A DNA stretch of 64,000 nt from Sphingomonas sp. GTDB lineage: Bacteria; Pseudomonadota; Alphaproteobacteria; Sphingomonadales; Sphingomonadaceae. The stretch covers positions 94,257-158,256 of the forward strand of contig NZ_JAHBZJ010000010.1 in NCBI RefSeq assembly GCF_019635455.1, given 5' to 3'. The position numbers and the translations under genes were made by a program. Shown piece after piece: positions 27,197-36,031 of the stretch (its first letter is position 1; each line of letters starts with the position of its first letter). The notes under the pieces were generated by a model. It had not been told where the DNA came from, did no database searches, and saw only the letters and a program-made list of their open reading frames with translations.

Positions 27197-28086
27197 AGCG
27201 TATGGCCCAAAGTGCGCAGCACGCCGCTACGCGCCGCGAACATCGCCATCAGCGCGAACAGCAGCGGCAGCGACCCGAGCATGATCCAGTCGGCCTGTCG
27301 CAAAGCGACCCCGGCGAGCAGTTCGGACCCCAGTACCGGCGCCTGCCGCCCCAGCAGCCACACGATCGCCAGCGCCGCCGCCGTGCCGATGACGCCGCCG
27401 ATCAGCGTGTCGAGCGCGATGCGCCGCTGGAACAGGCGTGCGACCTGCCGGTCGGTCGAACCCAGCATGTGCAGGATGGCGATCGAATCGCGATGGTTGT
27501 CAAGGCCGGCACGGGCGGCCAGCAGCACGACCGCCGTGGTCGCGATCGCCATCAGCAGCACCAGCGCCGCGGCGAACCAGGCCAGCATGTTCAGGAAGCC
27601 GGCGACCGGCGACAGCCATTGCGCATGGCGATCGACCTGCGCCCCAGGAGACACCCCACGCGCCGCCGCGACGACGCGATCGACCAGCGCCGGTTCGCCC
27701 GACGCGAGATCGACGTCGATCATCGCCGGCATCGGCAGTTCGGAGTCATAGCCGGTATCGCCGAGCCAGGGGCGCAGCAGTTCGGCCAGCCGCGCGCGAT
27801 CCACCTCCTCGACGCGGCGTACCCCCGGTAGCGCGCGCACCCGCCCGGTGATCGCGGTCACGGCGGCGTCGCGACGGGCGGTGTCCGCCTCGACCAGCTG
27901 GATCGTCAGCCGCCCGGCCAGTTCGCGGTCGAGCGAGCGGGTGGCGCCGGCCATGCCAAGCCCCAGCGCGGCGGCGAGCGTGGTGAGGAACAGCATGATC
28001 GTCATGATCCACAGCATCGAACGCGTGCGCCGGCTTTCGTCGAGCAGGCGGCGTTCGGGGCGGTCGCGATGCAGGGTGAGCTTCAT
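27193..28086 (-). CDS. ftsX: Cell division protein FtsX
   Basis: Four-helix ABC permease-like partner of FtsE that couples cytoplasmic ATP hydrolysis to periplasmic peptidoglycan hydrolase activation at the septum. 297 residues: cytoplasmic N-tail, first helix (MLWIMTIMLFLTTLAAALGL), a periplasmic domain (about 50-160) and three more helices (ALVLLMAIATTAVVLLAA, then the IALDTLIGG and WIMLGSLPLLFALMAMFAA regions). NHRDSIAILHMLGSTDRQVARLF is the conserved intracellular loop. It overlaps ftsE by 4 bp. Confidence 0.95.
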   Translation of the reverse strand: MKLTLHRDRPERRLLDESRRTRSMLWIMTIMLFLTTLAAALGLGMAGATRSLDRELAGRLTIQLVEADTARRDAAVTAITGRVRALPGVRRVEEVDRARLAELLRPWLGDTGYDSELPMPAMIDVDLASGEPALVDRVVAAARGVSPGAQVDRHAQWLSPVAGFLNMLAWFAAALVLLMAIATTAVVLLAARAGLDNHRDSIAILHMLGSTDRQVARLFQRRIALDTLIGGVIGTAAALAIVWLLGRQAPVLGSELLAGVALRQADWIMLGSLPLLFALMAMFAARSGVLRTLGHTL

Positions 28087-28790
28087 GTATCGGCGCTGAC
28101 CGGCGGAAAGCGCAGCGCGCCGGTGGGATCGTTGAGCCGCCCCCGCTCGATCCGCATCATGCGCGCGTTGGGGATCCGGTTGAGCAGGTGGAAGTCGTGC
28201 GTCGCGACGACCACCGTGGTGCCGAGCCGGTTGAGCGAATCGAACAAATGCAGCAGCCGTTCGGCCATGTCGGGATCGACGTTGCCGGTCGGTTCGTCGG
28301 CAACCAGCAGTTCGGGCCGGGTAATCACCGCGCGCGCGATCGCGATCCGCTGCTGCTCACCGCCCGACAGGGTCGGCGGCTTTGCCCGCCCGCGATCGTT
28401 GAGCCCGACCCAGGCCAGCATCTCGCGCACCGGCGCCTCGATCTCGTTCTCCGGCATGCCCGCGACGCGCAGCGGCAGCGCGATATTGTCATAGGCGGAC
28501 AGGTGCGGGAGCAGGCGGAAATCCTGAAAGACGACGCCGATCCGTCGCCGGAATCCGGGCAGGCGCTTTCGCGGCAGCGCGCCGGCATCCTCACCGAACA
28601 GGCGGACGATTCCGCGTGTCGGCCGCTGGGCAAGGTACAGCAGCTTGAGCAGCGACGTCTTGCCCGCACCCGACGCGCCGGTGAGGAAATAAAAGGCGCC
28701 GGCCGCCAGCGTGAACGACAGGTCGCTCAGCGTCTCCGCCCCGGTGCCGTAGCGCAGGCCGACATTTTCGAACTGGACGATATTGGCCAT
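28083..28790 (-). CDS. ftsE: Cell division ATP-binding protein FtsE
   Basis: ATPase of the FtsEX divisome complex. 235 residues from ATG at 28790 (MANIVQFENV). Walker A GASGAGKTS at 38-46, Q-loop VVFQDFRLL, signature LSGGEQQR, Walker B LLVADEPTGNVDP and the His switch ATHDFHLL. The longer open frame to 28946 is not supported by family length. No ribosome site is obvious. First gene of the operon ftsE-ftsX-ydcF-plsC, divergent from an MJ0042-type gene whose start is 185 bp away. Confidence 0.96.
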   Translation of the reverse strand: MANIVQFENVGLRYGTGAETLSDLSFTLAAGAFYFLTGASGAGKTSLLKLLYLAQRPTRGIVRLFGEDAGALPRKRLPGFRRRIGVVFQDFRLLPHLSAYDNIALPLRVAGMPENEIEAPVREMLAWVGLNDRGRAKPPTLSGGEQQRIAIARAVITRPELLVADEPTGNVDPDMAERLLHLFDSLNRLGTTVVVATHDFHLLNRIPNARMMRIERGRLNDPTGALRFPPVSADT

Positions 28791-28974
28791 GTGCGCCGGC
28801 CTGGCCGCTCCCGAAATCAACTGCCCCCGATTTCCCGAGCCATCGCACAGGCGCGGAGCAGGCTCAAGCATGGCGGCATGTACCGGCAACGGGGGGTTGC
28901 CATTCCGAGTCGGGAGGTGTTTAGATTCGGGATTGCCGCTTCTCATATGACCCGTTCGAACAAGTCGTGTCGCG

Positions 28975-29649
28975 ATGATCCTCGAATGCCCCGAATGCCG
29001 GACGCGCTATCTTGTCCCCGACACCGCCATCGGCGCGGAGGGGCGGACGGTGCGTTGCGCCAGCTGCCGCCACAGCTGGCACCAGCTGCCCGAGGGGAAA
29101 GTCGCCCAGGCGGCGGCCGATGTCGTCCGGGCGGACGCCTATTCGGCACCGCGCCCAGCGGAACAGGACGGGCCGCGCGACTATGACCCGTTCGCCCACG
29201 AACCGCCGTTCAAGCCGCGCCGGAATCCGGAGAAGCGATGGACGGCGGCGGCATTCATCGCCGGCCTGTCGATGGCGGTCGGCGCGGTCGCCATCGTCTA
29301 TTCCGGAGCGCCGGGCATCGCCGCGCAACTGGGCCTGCCGATCGGCAATGTGCAGACGCCGCTGGTCTTCACCGCGCAATCGGTGGAGCGCAAGCCCCGG
29401 CTCAACGGCGGCGAGCTGTTCGTCGTGAGCGGACAGGTGATGAACCCGACCAAGACGCGCCAGCGCGTGCCGAATATCCTGGCCGAGCTGCGCGACGGCA
29501 ACAATTCGATCGTCTATAACTGGACGATCACTCCCGAACCCCGATTCCTGCCGCCGGGCGGGAGCCTCGATTTCAACAGCGGCAAGCTGGACGTGCCGCC
29601 GACCGGCAAGAGCATCCAGTTCAGCTTTTCGGGCGAAGCCGGCGAGTGA
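28975..29649 (+). CDS. MJ0042 zinc-ribbon, single-pass membrane protein
   Basis: 224 residues. The N-terminal zinc ribbon CPECRTRY...RCASCRHSW (CxxC-x~19-CxxC) is the MJ0042 family. A charged linker is followed by one transmembrane helix ([18 protein letters not shown], about 88-105). The C-terminal extracytoplasmic part ([33 protein letters not shown]) resembles a DUF3426/FxLYD-type beta domain. The family is widespread and little characterised. Often next to ftsE in Alphaproteobacteria, divergently arranged here. The 3' end overlaps the convergent MATE gene by 29 bp. Confidence 0.88.
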   Translation: MILECPECRTRYLVPDTAIGAEGRTVRCASCRHSWHQLPEGKVAQAAADVVRADAYSAPRPAEQDGPRDYDPFAHEPPFKPRRNPEKRWTAAAFIAGLSMAVGAVAIVYSGAPGIAAQLGLPIGNVQTPLVFTAQSVERKPRLNGGELFVVSGQVMNPTKTRQRVPNILAELRDGNNSIVYNWTITPEPRFLPPGGSLDFNSGKLDVPPTGKSIQFSFSGEAGE

Positions 29650-30979
29650 CCAGATAGAGCCGCGCGCCGTTGAGCGCGGCCGCGGCGACCATTCCCGATC
29701 CCGACGCCCAGACCAGCCCCATCGCGCCCCAGCCGCCATGTACCAGCCACAGGCCAAGCGCGCCGGTGAGCAGGAAGAAGGCGAGGATTCCGTTCACCCC
29801 GGCCGCGACCTGGTCGCCAAGCGATCGCAGCGCATAGACCAGCACGACCTGAAGCCCGTCGAACAGGATGAACGGCGCCCACATCGCGAGCATCGTCGCG
29901 GCGATCCGATCGACCTGCGCGCTGGCCGGAAAGCCGCTGACGATCGCGCCCGGAGCAAAGGTCAGGGGGAGCGCGAGGATGCCGAGCACCACCAGGGCCA
30001 GGCAAGCGGCGATCGCCGCGCGCGGGCCGGCGGCCGCGGGTACGCCCTCGCCCACGGCGTTGCCGACCCGCACCCCCGCCGCCGAACCCAGGCCCAGCGC
30101 GAAGGCGAAGGTCACGTTATGGACCGAAAATACGATCTGAAACGCATGGGTGACATTCTCTCCCAGATGCGTCGATAGGGCGATCAGGATCGAAAAGCCC
30201 GCAAGTTCCAGTCCCGAAGCGACCGCCGGCACGAACCCGAAGGCGAGCAGCGCCCGGACGCCGCGCCACATCGCGGGCGTACCGAAATCGCGCCAGTCGC
30301 GGACCCCACGCTCCCGCGCGCGCGGCAAAGTGAGCGCCGCGAGGGTCATCGCCAGCGCGCCGACGACGGTCGCCGCCACCGTCGCCATCGCCGCGCCCGC
30401 AGCGCCCAGCGCCGGCGCGCCGAACTGCCCGGTCGCCAGGATCCAGGCCAGCACCGCGTTGAACGGCAGGATCGACAAGTTCACCACCATCACCCGGCGG
30501 GGACGGCTGACGCCTTCGAGAAAGAAGCTGGCGGCGACGACCACCAACTGGAACGGGTAGCCGAGCGCCATGATCCGCACGACATGTGCCGCATCGGGCG
30601 CGATTCGCGAATCGACGCCGACACCGCGCAGCATCGGCAACGCGAAGGCGAACAACACCCCGCCGCTGGCAAGGCCGAGAATCAGCCCACAGACCAGCCC
30701 CTGCCGCAGCACCGCGCCGGTGGCCGGCAGATCGCGTGCGCCGTCGGCGCGCGCGGCGAAGACGAGAATGCCGGTCAGCCAGCCCAGCGCGGCGACGATA
30801 CCGATAAAGGTCAGCGTGCGGCTGGCGCCGAGCGCGGCCACCTCATGGGTCGAGACCAGCCCGACGACGATCACGTCGGTGACGTGCAGGATCGTCCAGT
30901 TGAGGCTGGTCAGCACCACCGGCCAGGCCAGAGCGAGGATGCGCCGCGTCTCGGCAGAGGTATCGGACGAGAGCCACAT
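29621..30979 (-). CDS. MATE family efflux transporter
   Basis: Na+- or H+-coupled multidrug/toxin exporter, 452 residues with about 12 predicted helices (for example [41 protein letters not shown]). Conserved features include the N-terminal [12 protein letters not shown] and the inter-repeat stretch [18 protein letters not shown]. The family pattern [16 protein letters not shown] occurs at the second-half start. Substrate unknown. It starts at 30979 in front of the tRNA-Leu region and ends tail-to-tail within the MJ0042 gene. Confidence 0.93.
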   Translation of the reverse strand: MWLSSDTSAETRRILALAWPVVLTSLNWTILHVTDVIVVGLVSTHEVAALGASRTLTFIGIVAALGWLTGILVFAARADGARDLPATGAVLRQGLVCGLILGLASGGVLFAFALPMLRGVGVDSRIAPDAAHVVRIMALGYPFQLVVVAASFFLEGVSRPRRVMVVNLSILPFNAVLAWILATGQFGAPALGAAGAAMATVAATVVGALAMTLAALTLPRARERGVRDWRDFGTPAMWRGVRALLAFGFVPAVASGLELAGFSILIALSTHLGENVTHAFQIVFSVHNVTFAFALGLGSAAGVRVGNAVGEGVPAAAGPRAAIAACLALVVLGILALPLTFAPGAIVSGFPASAQVDRIAATMLAMWAPFILFDGLQVVLVYALRSLGDQVAAGVNGILAFFLLTGALGLWLVHGGWGAMGLVWASGSGMVAAAALNGARLYLVTRRLRPKS

Positions 30980-31107
30980 CGGGCGGCGGCCTTAGCGGGT
31001 TGGCGGCACGGTGCAAAGTTCGCCGAAACGCGGCTTGCGCGCCCCCCTCCCCTTTGCTAGGGGCCGCTGCCTTACCAGCCGCCGGGTCGCCGGCGGAAGA
31101 AATCAGT

Positions 31108-31194
31108 GCGGTCGTGGCGGAACTGGTAGACGCGCAACGTTGAGGTCGTTGTGGGCGAAAGCCCGTGGAAGTTCGAGTCTTCTCGACCGCACCA
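31108..31194 (+). tRNA. tRNA-Leu (GAG)
   Basis: 87 nt including an encoded CCA. Acceptor stem GCGGTCG/CGACCGC with discriminator A91 and CCA at 31192-31194. The anticodon stem CAACG/CGTTG encloses the 7-nt loop TTGAGGT, anticodon GAG at 31142-31144, which reads CUC and CUU leucine codons. A long variable arm (GGGCGAAAGCCC) and T-loop GTTCGAGTC are present, as expected for a class II tRNA. Confidence 0.97.
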
Positions 31195-31226
31195 TTTCTC
31201 GAAAATCCAGCGAAATTAACCCCTTA

Positions 31227-31269
31227 GGGGGAGCGCTTTGGCGTGACTGCGGAACCGGCTCGCTCCCCC
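31227..31269. terminator. Hairpin between tRNA-Leu and ssb
   Basis: A perfect 9-bp inverted repeat GGGGGAGCG ... CGCTCCCCC with a 25-nt loop, in the convergent spacer. No T tract follows on either strand, so it is more likely a 3'-end stabiliser than a factor-independent terminator. Confidence 0.5.
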
Positions 31270-31336
31270 ACACGGCCACCCAACGCCAGTATCCTATGGG
31301 CGACGGGGTAGGGAGCGGGCTGGTGCCGCCCCAAGA

Positions 31337-31876
31337 TCAGAACGGCACGTCGTCGTCGAGATCGTCGGGGAAGCCGCCACCGCCGCCGCCGCCGTTGCCG
31401 CCGCCACGGTTGCCACCGCCATAACCGCCGCCGCCGCGATTGCTCGACTGGCCGGCGAAATCGTCATTGCCGCCGCCCCAGTCGTCGCGACCGCCGCCGC
31501 CCATGCCGCCACCCTGGCCGCCGCCGGGACCATCGAGCATCACCAGCTTTGCGTCGAAGCCCTGCAACACCACTTCGGTCGAATAGCGGTCATTGCCCGA
31601 CTGATCCTGCCATTTGCGGGTCTGGAGCTGACCCTCCAGATAGACTTTCGATCCCTTGCGCAGATAGCGTTCGGCGACGTTCGCCAACCCTTCCGAAAAG
31701 ATCGCGACGCTGTGCCATTCGGTGCGCTCCTTGCGCTCGCCGTTGTTGCGGTCCTTCCAGCTTTCGCTGGTGGCGATGCGCAGGTTCACCACCTTGCCGC
31801 CGTTGGAAAAGGACCGGCTTTCGGGATCGCGCCCCAGATTGCCGACCAGAATGACCTTGTTGACGCTGCCCGCCAT
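31337..31876 (-). CDS. ssb: Single-stranded DNA-binding protein
   Basis: Tetrameric OB-fold protein coating ssDNA in replication, repair and recombination. 179 residues: OB domain 1-115 ([47 protein letters not shown]), a Gly/Arg/Asp-rich flexible linker and the acidic tip DLDDDVPF that docks partner proteins. The linker is encoded by GGN-rich DNA. Convergent with tRNA-Leu. Confidence 0.97.
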   Translation of the reverse strand: MAGSVNKVILVGNLGRDPESRSFSNGGKVVNLRIATSESWKDRNNGERKERTEWHSVAIFSEGLANVAERYLRKGSKVYLEGQLQTRKWQDQSGNDRYSTEVVLQGFDAKLVMLDGPGGGQGGGMGGGGRDDWGGGNDDFAGQSSNRGGGGYGGGNRGGGNGGGGGGGFPDDLDDDVPF

Positions 31877-31926
31877 GAATACTCCGAGGTTTGATCGATA
31901 ATGTCTTGCGCAAAGGGGTAGTCGCG

Positions 31927-32100
31927 ATGGGCGAGGTCATCAACCTCAACAAGGCGCGCAAGGCGAAGGGGAAGGCCGCGGCGCGCGCAAAGGCTGTGGA
32001 GAACCGCGCGAAGTTCGGGCGAACCAGGGCGGAGAAGGCGCACGATGCCGCCGAACGGGCGCGCCGCGACCGCGCGGTGGACGACTCGAAGCGCGACTGA
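31927..32100 (+). CDS. DUF4169 small basic protein
   Basis: 57 residues starting at the ATG at 31927 ([20 protein letters not shown]). Almost all Ala, Lys, Arg, Glu; matches the alphaproteobacterial DUF4169 family of unknown function. Probably a single long helix that could contact nucleic acids. Divergent from ssb, start 50 bp away, so the two may share a control region. An upstream TTG-type extension exists but is not supported. Confidence 0.8.
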   Translation: MGEVINLNKARKAKGKAAARAKAVENRAKFGRTRAEKAHDAAERARRDRAVDDSKRD

Positions 32101-32130
32101 CGCCGGGGCGCCAGGAACGCGCGCGCCGCG

Positions 32131-33987
32131 TCAGAGCCCCAGCGCGGTCGCAGTCCAGAAGGTGGCACCCGCAGCGACATAGGCGAGCGCGAACAGATAG
32201 CCGAGCATCACCAGCGGCCATTTCCAGCCATTGGTTTCGCGCCGGGCGACCGCGATGGTCGAGAGGCATTGCGGCGCGAACACGAACCAGACGAGGAAGG
32301 CGAGCGCGGTCGGCAGCGACCAGCGCGACGACAGCTGCGCACCCAGCGCCTGCGCACCCTGGTCCTCATCGGCGGCATCGATCGAATAGACGGTCTGAAG
32401 CGCCGACACCGCCACCTCGCGCGCGGCCATGGCGGGGATGACCGCCAGGCTCATCTCGTGATTGAAGCCGATCGGCCGCAGCACGACCTCAAGCCCCGTG
32501 GCGATGCGACCGGCGACCGAATATTCGCTCTGCTTCACACCGGCCGGCGCGACCGGATAGGAGGCAAGCAGCCACAGCGCGACGGTGACGCCCAAAATGA
32601 TGGTGCCGGCGCGGCGCAGGAACACATAGGCGCGCTGCCACAGCCCGATTCCCACGTCGCGTAGCGAGGGTAGCTGGTAGCGCGGCATTTCCATCATGAA
32701 GCCGCCGCCGGCGCCGCGCGTGACCGTGCGCCGCAGCACGAACGCCGCCGCGATCGCCCCGGCGATGCCGAACAGATAGAGGCAGAGCAGCACCACCCCC
32801 TGAAGCCCGATCCCCGGCAGCACCTGGCGCGCGGGGATGAACGCGCCGATGATGACCGTATAGACCGGCAGGCGCGCCGAGCACGTCATCAGCGGCGCGA
32901 TCAGGATCGTCGTCAGCCGTTCGCGCGGATCGTCGATCGACCGCGTCGCCATGATCCCCGGAATCGCACAGGCAAAGGATGAAAGCAGCGGAATGAAGGC
33001 GCGGCCCGACAGGCCGACACCCGCCATCAGCCGGTCCATCAGGAACGCCGCGCGCACCATATAGCCACTCGCTTCCAGCAGCAGGATGAACACGAACAGG
33101 ATCAGGATCTGGGGCAGGAAGACGACGACCGATCCGACGCCGTTGATCACCCCTTCGACCAGCAGATCGCGCAGGAAACCGGTTGGCAGCGTGGCGGTGG
33201 CCCGACTTCCGAGCCAGGCCTGCGCGCCCTCGATCCAGCCGATCGGCGCTTCGGACCAGGCGAACACCGCCTGGAACATCACGAACAGGATCGCGAGGAG
33301 GATCAGCGGCCCGGCGACGGGGTGCAACACCACCGCATCGACCGCGCGGGTGAAGGCGCGACCGCGCGGCTGTTCAAGGATCGCGAGGCCCGCGATCCGC
33401 CGCGCCTCGCGCTGATAGGCGGTGATATCGGTCTGGATCCCGCGATCCGCCGACCCGGGATCGATCGCGGTTCCGGTCAGGGCAGTCGCGAGCACGACGC
33501 GCAGTTCGTCAAGGCCCCGGCGGCGCACCGCGACGGTGGCGACGACGGGAATGCCCAGTTCGGTGGCCAGCAGATCGGCATCGATCCGCAGCCCGTCACG
33601 CGTCGCCATGTCGATCATGTTGAGCGCCAGCACCATCGGCCGGCCAAGATCGCGCAGCTGAAGCACGAAGCGCAGATGGTTTTCGAGGTTGGATGCGTCG
33701 GCGACGACGATCAGCGCGTCGGGCAGCCGCTCCCCCGCCTGACGCCCCAGCACGACGTCGCGCGTCACCTGTTCGTCGGGACTGGAGGGATCGAGGCTGT
33801 AGGTGCCGGGCAGATCGACCAGCTCGACCGGGCGCCCGTCGTCCAGCGCGATGCGCCCGGCATGCCGCTCCACGGTGACGCCGGGATAGTTGCCGACCTT
33901 TTGCCGCGCGCCGGTCAGCGCGTTGAACAGCGCCGTCTTGCCGGCATTGGGATTGCCGACCAGCGCGACGAGCGGTTGGGGAGTCAT
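32131..33987 (-). CDS. feoB: Ferrous iron transporter FeoB
   Basis: Fe(II) permease with an N-terminal GTPase domain, inner membrane. 618 residues, shorter than E. coli FeoB because the cytoplasmic middle is compact. G1 GNPNAGKT at about 11-18, G3 LVDLPGTYSLDP, G4 NMID. The membrane half holds the two Gate motifs (FIPLLSSFACAIPGIMATR and the later SAVALPTA-type region, here MAAREVAVSALQTV). It lies 13 bp after feoA; FeoAB is the usual pair. Likely iron-repressed. Confidence 0.96.
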   Translation of the reverse strand: MTPQPLVALVGNPNAGKTALFNALTGARQKVGNYPGVTVERHAGRIALDDGRPVELVDLPGTYSLDPSSPDEQVTRDVVLGRQAGERLPDALIVVADASNLENHLRFVLQLRDLGRPMVLALNMIDMATRDGLRIDADLLATELGIPVVATVAVRRRGLDELRVVLATALTGTAIDPGSADRGIQTDITAYQREARRIAGLAILEQPRGRAFTRAVDAVVLHPVAGPLILLAILFVMFQAVFAWSEAPIGWIEGAQAWLGSRATATLPTGFLRDLLVEGVINGVGSVVVFLPQILILFVFILLLEASGYMVRAAFLMDRLMAGVGLSGRAFIPLLSSFACAIPGIMATRSIDDPRERLTTILIAPLMTCSARLPVYTVIIGAFIPARQVLPGIGLQGVVLLCLYLFGIAGAIAAAFVLRRTVTRGAGGGFMMEMPRYQLPSLRDVGIGLWQRAYVFLRRAGTIILGVTVALWLLASYPVAPAGVKQSEYSVAGRIATGLEVVLRPIGFNHEMSLAVIPAMAAREVAVSALQTVYSIDAADEDQGAQALGAQLSSRWSLPTALAFLVWFVFAPQCLSTIAVARRETNGWKWPLVMLGYLFALAYVAAGATFWTATALGL

Positions 33988-34000
33988 GCCGGACGCGCGT

Positions 34001-34249
34001 TCATTCGGCCGGCGCCGCCACCCGGATCGCCTCGATCACATGGCGGCGCAGCGCGACCGTCATCCGGCCGATCCGCACCGCCGCGGGGCCGCCGAACCAT
34101 CCGCCCGACTTCACCAGTTCGACCGCCACGCCCTCGTCCAGCCCGAATTCACGGAGCCGCCGCGCCTCAGCCGGGGTGAAGGCGTGCCAGTCGATCGAGG
34201 CGACGGTGGCGGGATGGTTGCGCGCCGAACGGGACAACGGAAGCGTCAT
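34001..34249 (-). CDS. feoA: Ferrous iron transport protein FeoA
   Basis: Small SH3-fold cytoplasmic partner of FeoB. 82 residues from ATG at 34249 (MTLPLSRSARN). Core: FTPAEARRLREFGLDEGVAVELV and GGPAAVRIGRMTVALRRHVIEAI, the classic FeoA pattern. No ribosome site precedes this start, and the candidate promoter ends right before it, so translation may be leaderless. An upstream TTG at 34267 is possible but less likely. Confidence 0.9.
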   Translation of the reverse strand: MTLPLSRSARNHPATVASIDWHAFTPAEARRLREFGLDEGVAVELVKSGGWFGGPAAVRIGRMTVALRRHVIEAIRVAAPAE

Positions 34250-34265
34250 AATGCGAGCGATTATC
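34247..34265 (-). promoter_or_regulatory. Fur-like box over the feoA promoter/start
   Basis: Minus strand GATAAT-CGCTCGC-ATTATG. The outer hexamers match the 19-bp Fur consensus (GATAAT, 7 bp, ATTATC) at 11 of 12 positions; the middle does not. The GATAAT hexamer could serve as -10 with CTGGCA 16 bp upstream as -35, and the ATTATG half covers the feoA start codon. This fits repression of feoAB by Fe-loaded Fur, by analogy. Confidence 0.6.
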
Positions 34266-34441
34266 AATAGAAACCGATGAATGCCAGCCTAATCGCACAT
34301 CCGGCCTGGCGAGCGATGAACATCCTGTCCCCCTTCGGATGAATTCGGGTATGCGCATCGCGTTTTCCGCGTGGTTGCGAGGTTGCAAAAGCCGCAGTGA
34401 TCGCGCACCGCCGCTTTTCCTCTCATCAAGACGACGCGTCC

Positions 34442-36022
34442 ATGACCGATATCAAATCCGCCGACCTCCGCGATGCCGCCCTGACCTCAAAGGCGTGGCC
34501 CTATGAGGAGGCGCGCAAGCTGCTCAAGCGATATCCGGACGGAAAGACGACGCCGGTGCTGTTCGAAACCGGCTATGGCCCGTCGGGGCTGCCGCATATC
34601 GGCACGTTCAACGAAGTGTTGCGCACGACGATGGTGCGCCACGCGCTCGAAACCATGTCGGACATGCCCACCCGCCTGATCGCGTTCAGCGACGATATGG
34701 ACGGGCTGCGCAAGGTGCCGGACAATGTGCCGAATCAGGCGATGCTGGCCGAGCATCTGGGCAAGCCGCTGACGCGCATCCCCGATCCGTTCGGCAAATA
34801 TGAGAGCTTCGCGCATCACAACAACGCGATGCTGCGCCAGTTTCTCGACCGGTTCGGGTTCGATTACGAGTTCGCGTCCTCGACCGACTATTATACCGGC
34901 GGCCGGTTCGACGATGCGCTGAAGAACGTGCTGCGGCACTATCGGGGCATCATGGACGTGATGCTGCCGACGCTGCGCGCGGAACGGCAGGCGACCTATT
35001 CCCCGGTGCTGCCGATCAGCCCGAAGAGCGGCATCGTGTTGCAGGTGCCGATCGAGGTACTGGACCCCGAAACCGGCATGATCGCCTTTATCGACGAGGG
35101 CGAGCGGATCGAACAATCGATCCTGTCCGGCAAGGCCAAGCTGCAATGGAAGGTCGACTGGGCGATGCGCTGGGTCGCGCTGGACGTCGATTACGAGATG
35201 GCGGGCAAGGACCTGATCGATTCGGTGATCCAGTCGAGCAAGATCGCGCGCGTGCTGGGCGGCCGCCCGCCCGAAGGATTCAACTACGAGATGTTCCTGG
35301 ACGAGAAGGGCGAGAAAATCTCGAAGTCCAAGGGCAATGGTCTCTCGCTCGACCAATGGCTGACCTATGGTCCTGACGAGAGCCTGGCCTTCTACATCTA
35401 TCGCGAGCCGAAAAAGGCGAAGGCGCTGCACATGGGCGTGATCCCGCGCGCGGTGGACGATTACTGGCAGTTCCGCGCCAACTATCCCGGCCAGCCGGTC
35501 GAGCAGAAGCTCGGCAACCCGGTGCATCACGTCCACAATGGCGACGTGCCGGACGAAACGCTGCCGGTGACGTTCGGGCTGTTGCTCAACCTGGTCGGGG
35601 TGATGGGCGAGGCGAGCAAGGAACAGGTTTGGGGCTATCTTGCCAATTACGTCCCCGACGCCACGCCGCAACGGCATCCCGCGCTCGACGCGCTGATCGG
35701 CTATGCGCTGGCCTATGGCCGCGACTTCATCGCGCCGACGCTGCGCCGCCGCGCGCCCCAGGGGGTCGAGGTGGCGGCGCTCGAACGGCTCGATGCGGTG
35801 CTGGCGGCGATGCCCGAGGGCGCATCGGCCGAGGACATCCAGAACGAGGTCTATGAGATCGGCAAGACCGGCGGGTTCGACAATCTGCGCGACTGGTTCA
35901 GGGCGCTCTACGAAACGCTGCTCGGCTCCGAACAGGGACCCCGCATGGGCAGCTTCATCGCGCTGTACGGAATCGCCAACAGCCGCAAACTGATCGCCGA
36001 GGCGCTGGCGCGGACGGAATAG
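34442..36022 (+). CDS. lysK: Lysyl-tRNA synthetase, class I
   Basis: Charges tRNA-Lys with lysine. The class I form, with an unrelated fold to the class II LysS of most bacteria, is typical of many Alphaproteobacteria and Archaea. 526 residues from ATG at 34442 (MTDIKSADL). The HIGH-type motif is GPSGLPHIGT near residue 50; the KMSKS-type motif is KISKSKG (about 303-309). The longer open frame to 34397 uses a GTG. Divergent from feoA. Convergent with a DUF389 gene 9 bp away. Confidence 0.96.
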   Translation: MTDIKSADLRDAALTSKAWPYEEARKLLKRYPDGKTTPVLFETGYGPSGLPHIGTFNEVLRTTMVRHALETMSDMPTRLIAFSDDMDGLRKVPDNVPNQAMLAEHLGKPLTRIPDPFGKYESFAHHNNAMLRQFLDRFGFDYEFASSTDYYTGGRFDDALKNVLRHYRGIMDVMLPTLRAERQATYSPVLPISPKSGIVLQVPIEVLDPETGMIAFIDEGERIEQSILSGKAKLQWKVDWAMRWVALDVDYEMAGKDLIDSVIQSSKIARVLGGRPPEGFNYEMFLDEKGEKISKSKGNGLSLDQWLTYGPDESLAFYIYREPKKAKALHMGVIPRAVDDYWQFRANYPGQPVEQKLGNPVHHVHNGDVPDETLPVTFGLLLNLVGVMGEASKEQVWGYLANYVPDATPQRHPALDALIGYALAYGRDFIAPTLRRRAPQGVEVAALERLDAVLAAMPEGASAEDIQNEVYEIGKTGGFDNLRDWFRALYETLLGSEQGPRMGSFIALYGIANSRKLIAEALARTE

Positions 36023-36031
36023 GCGGCACGC

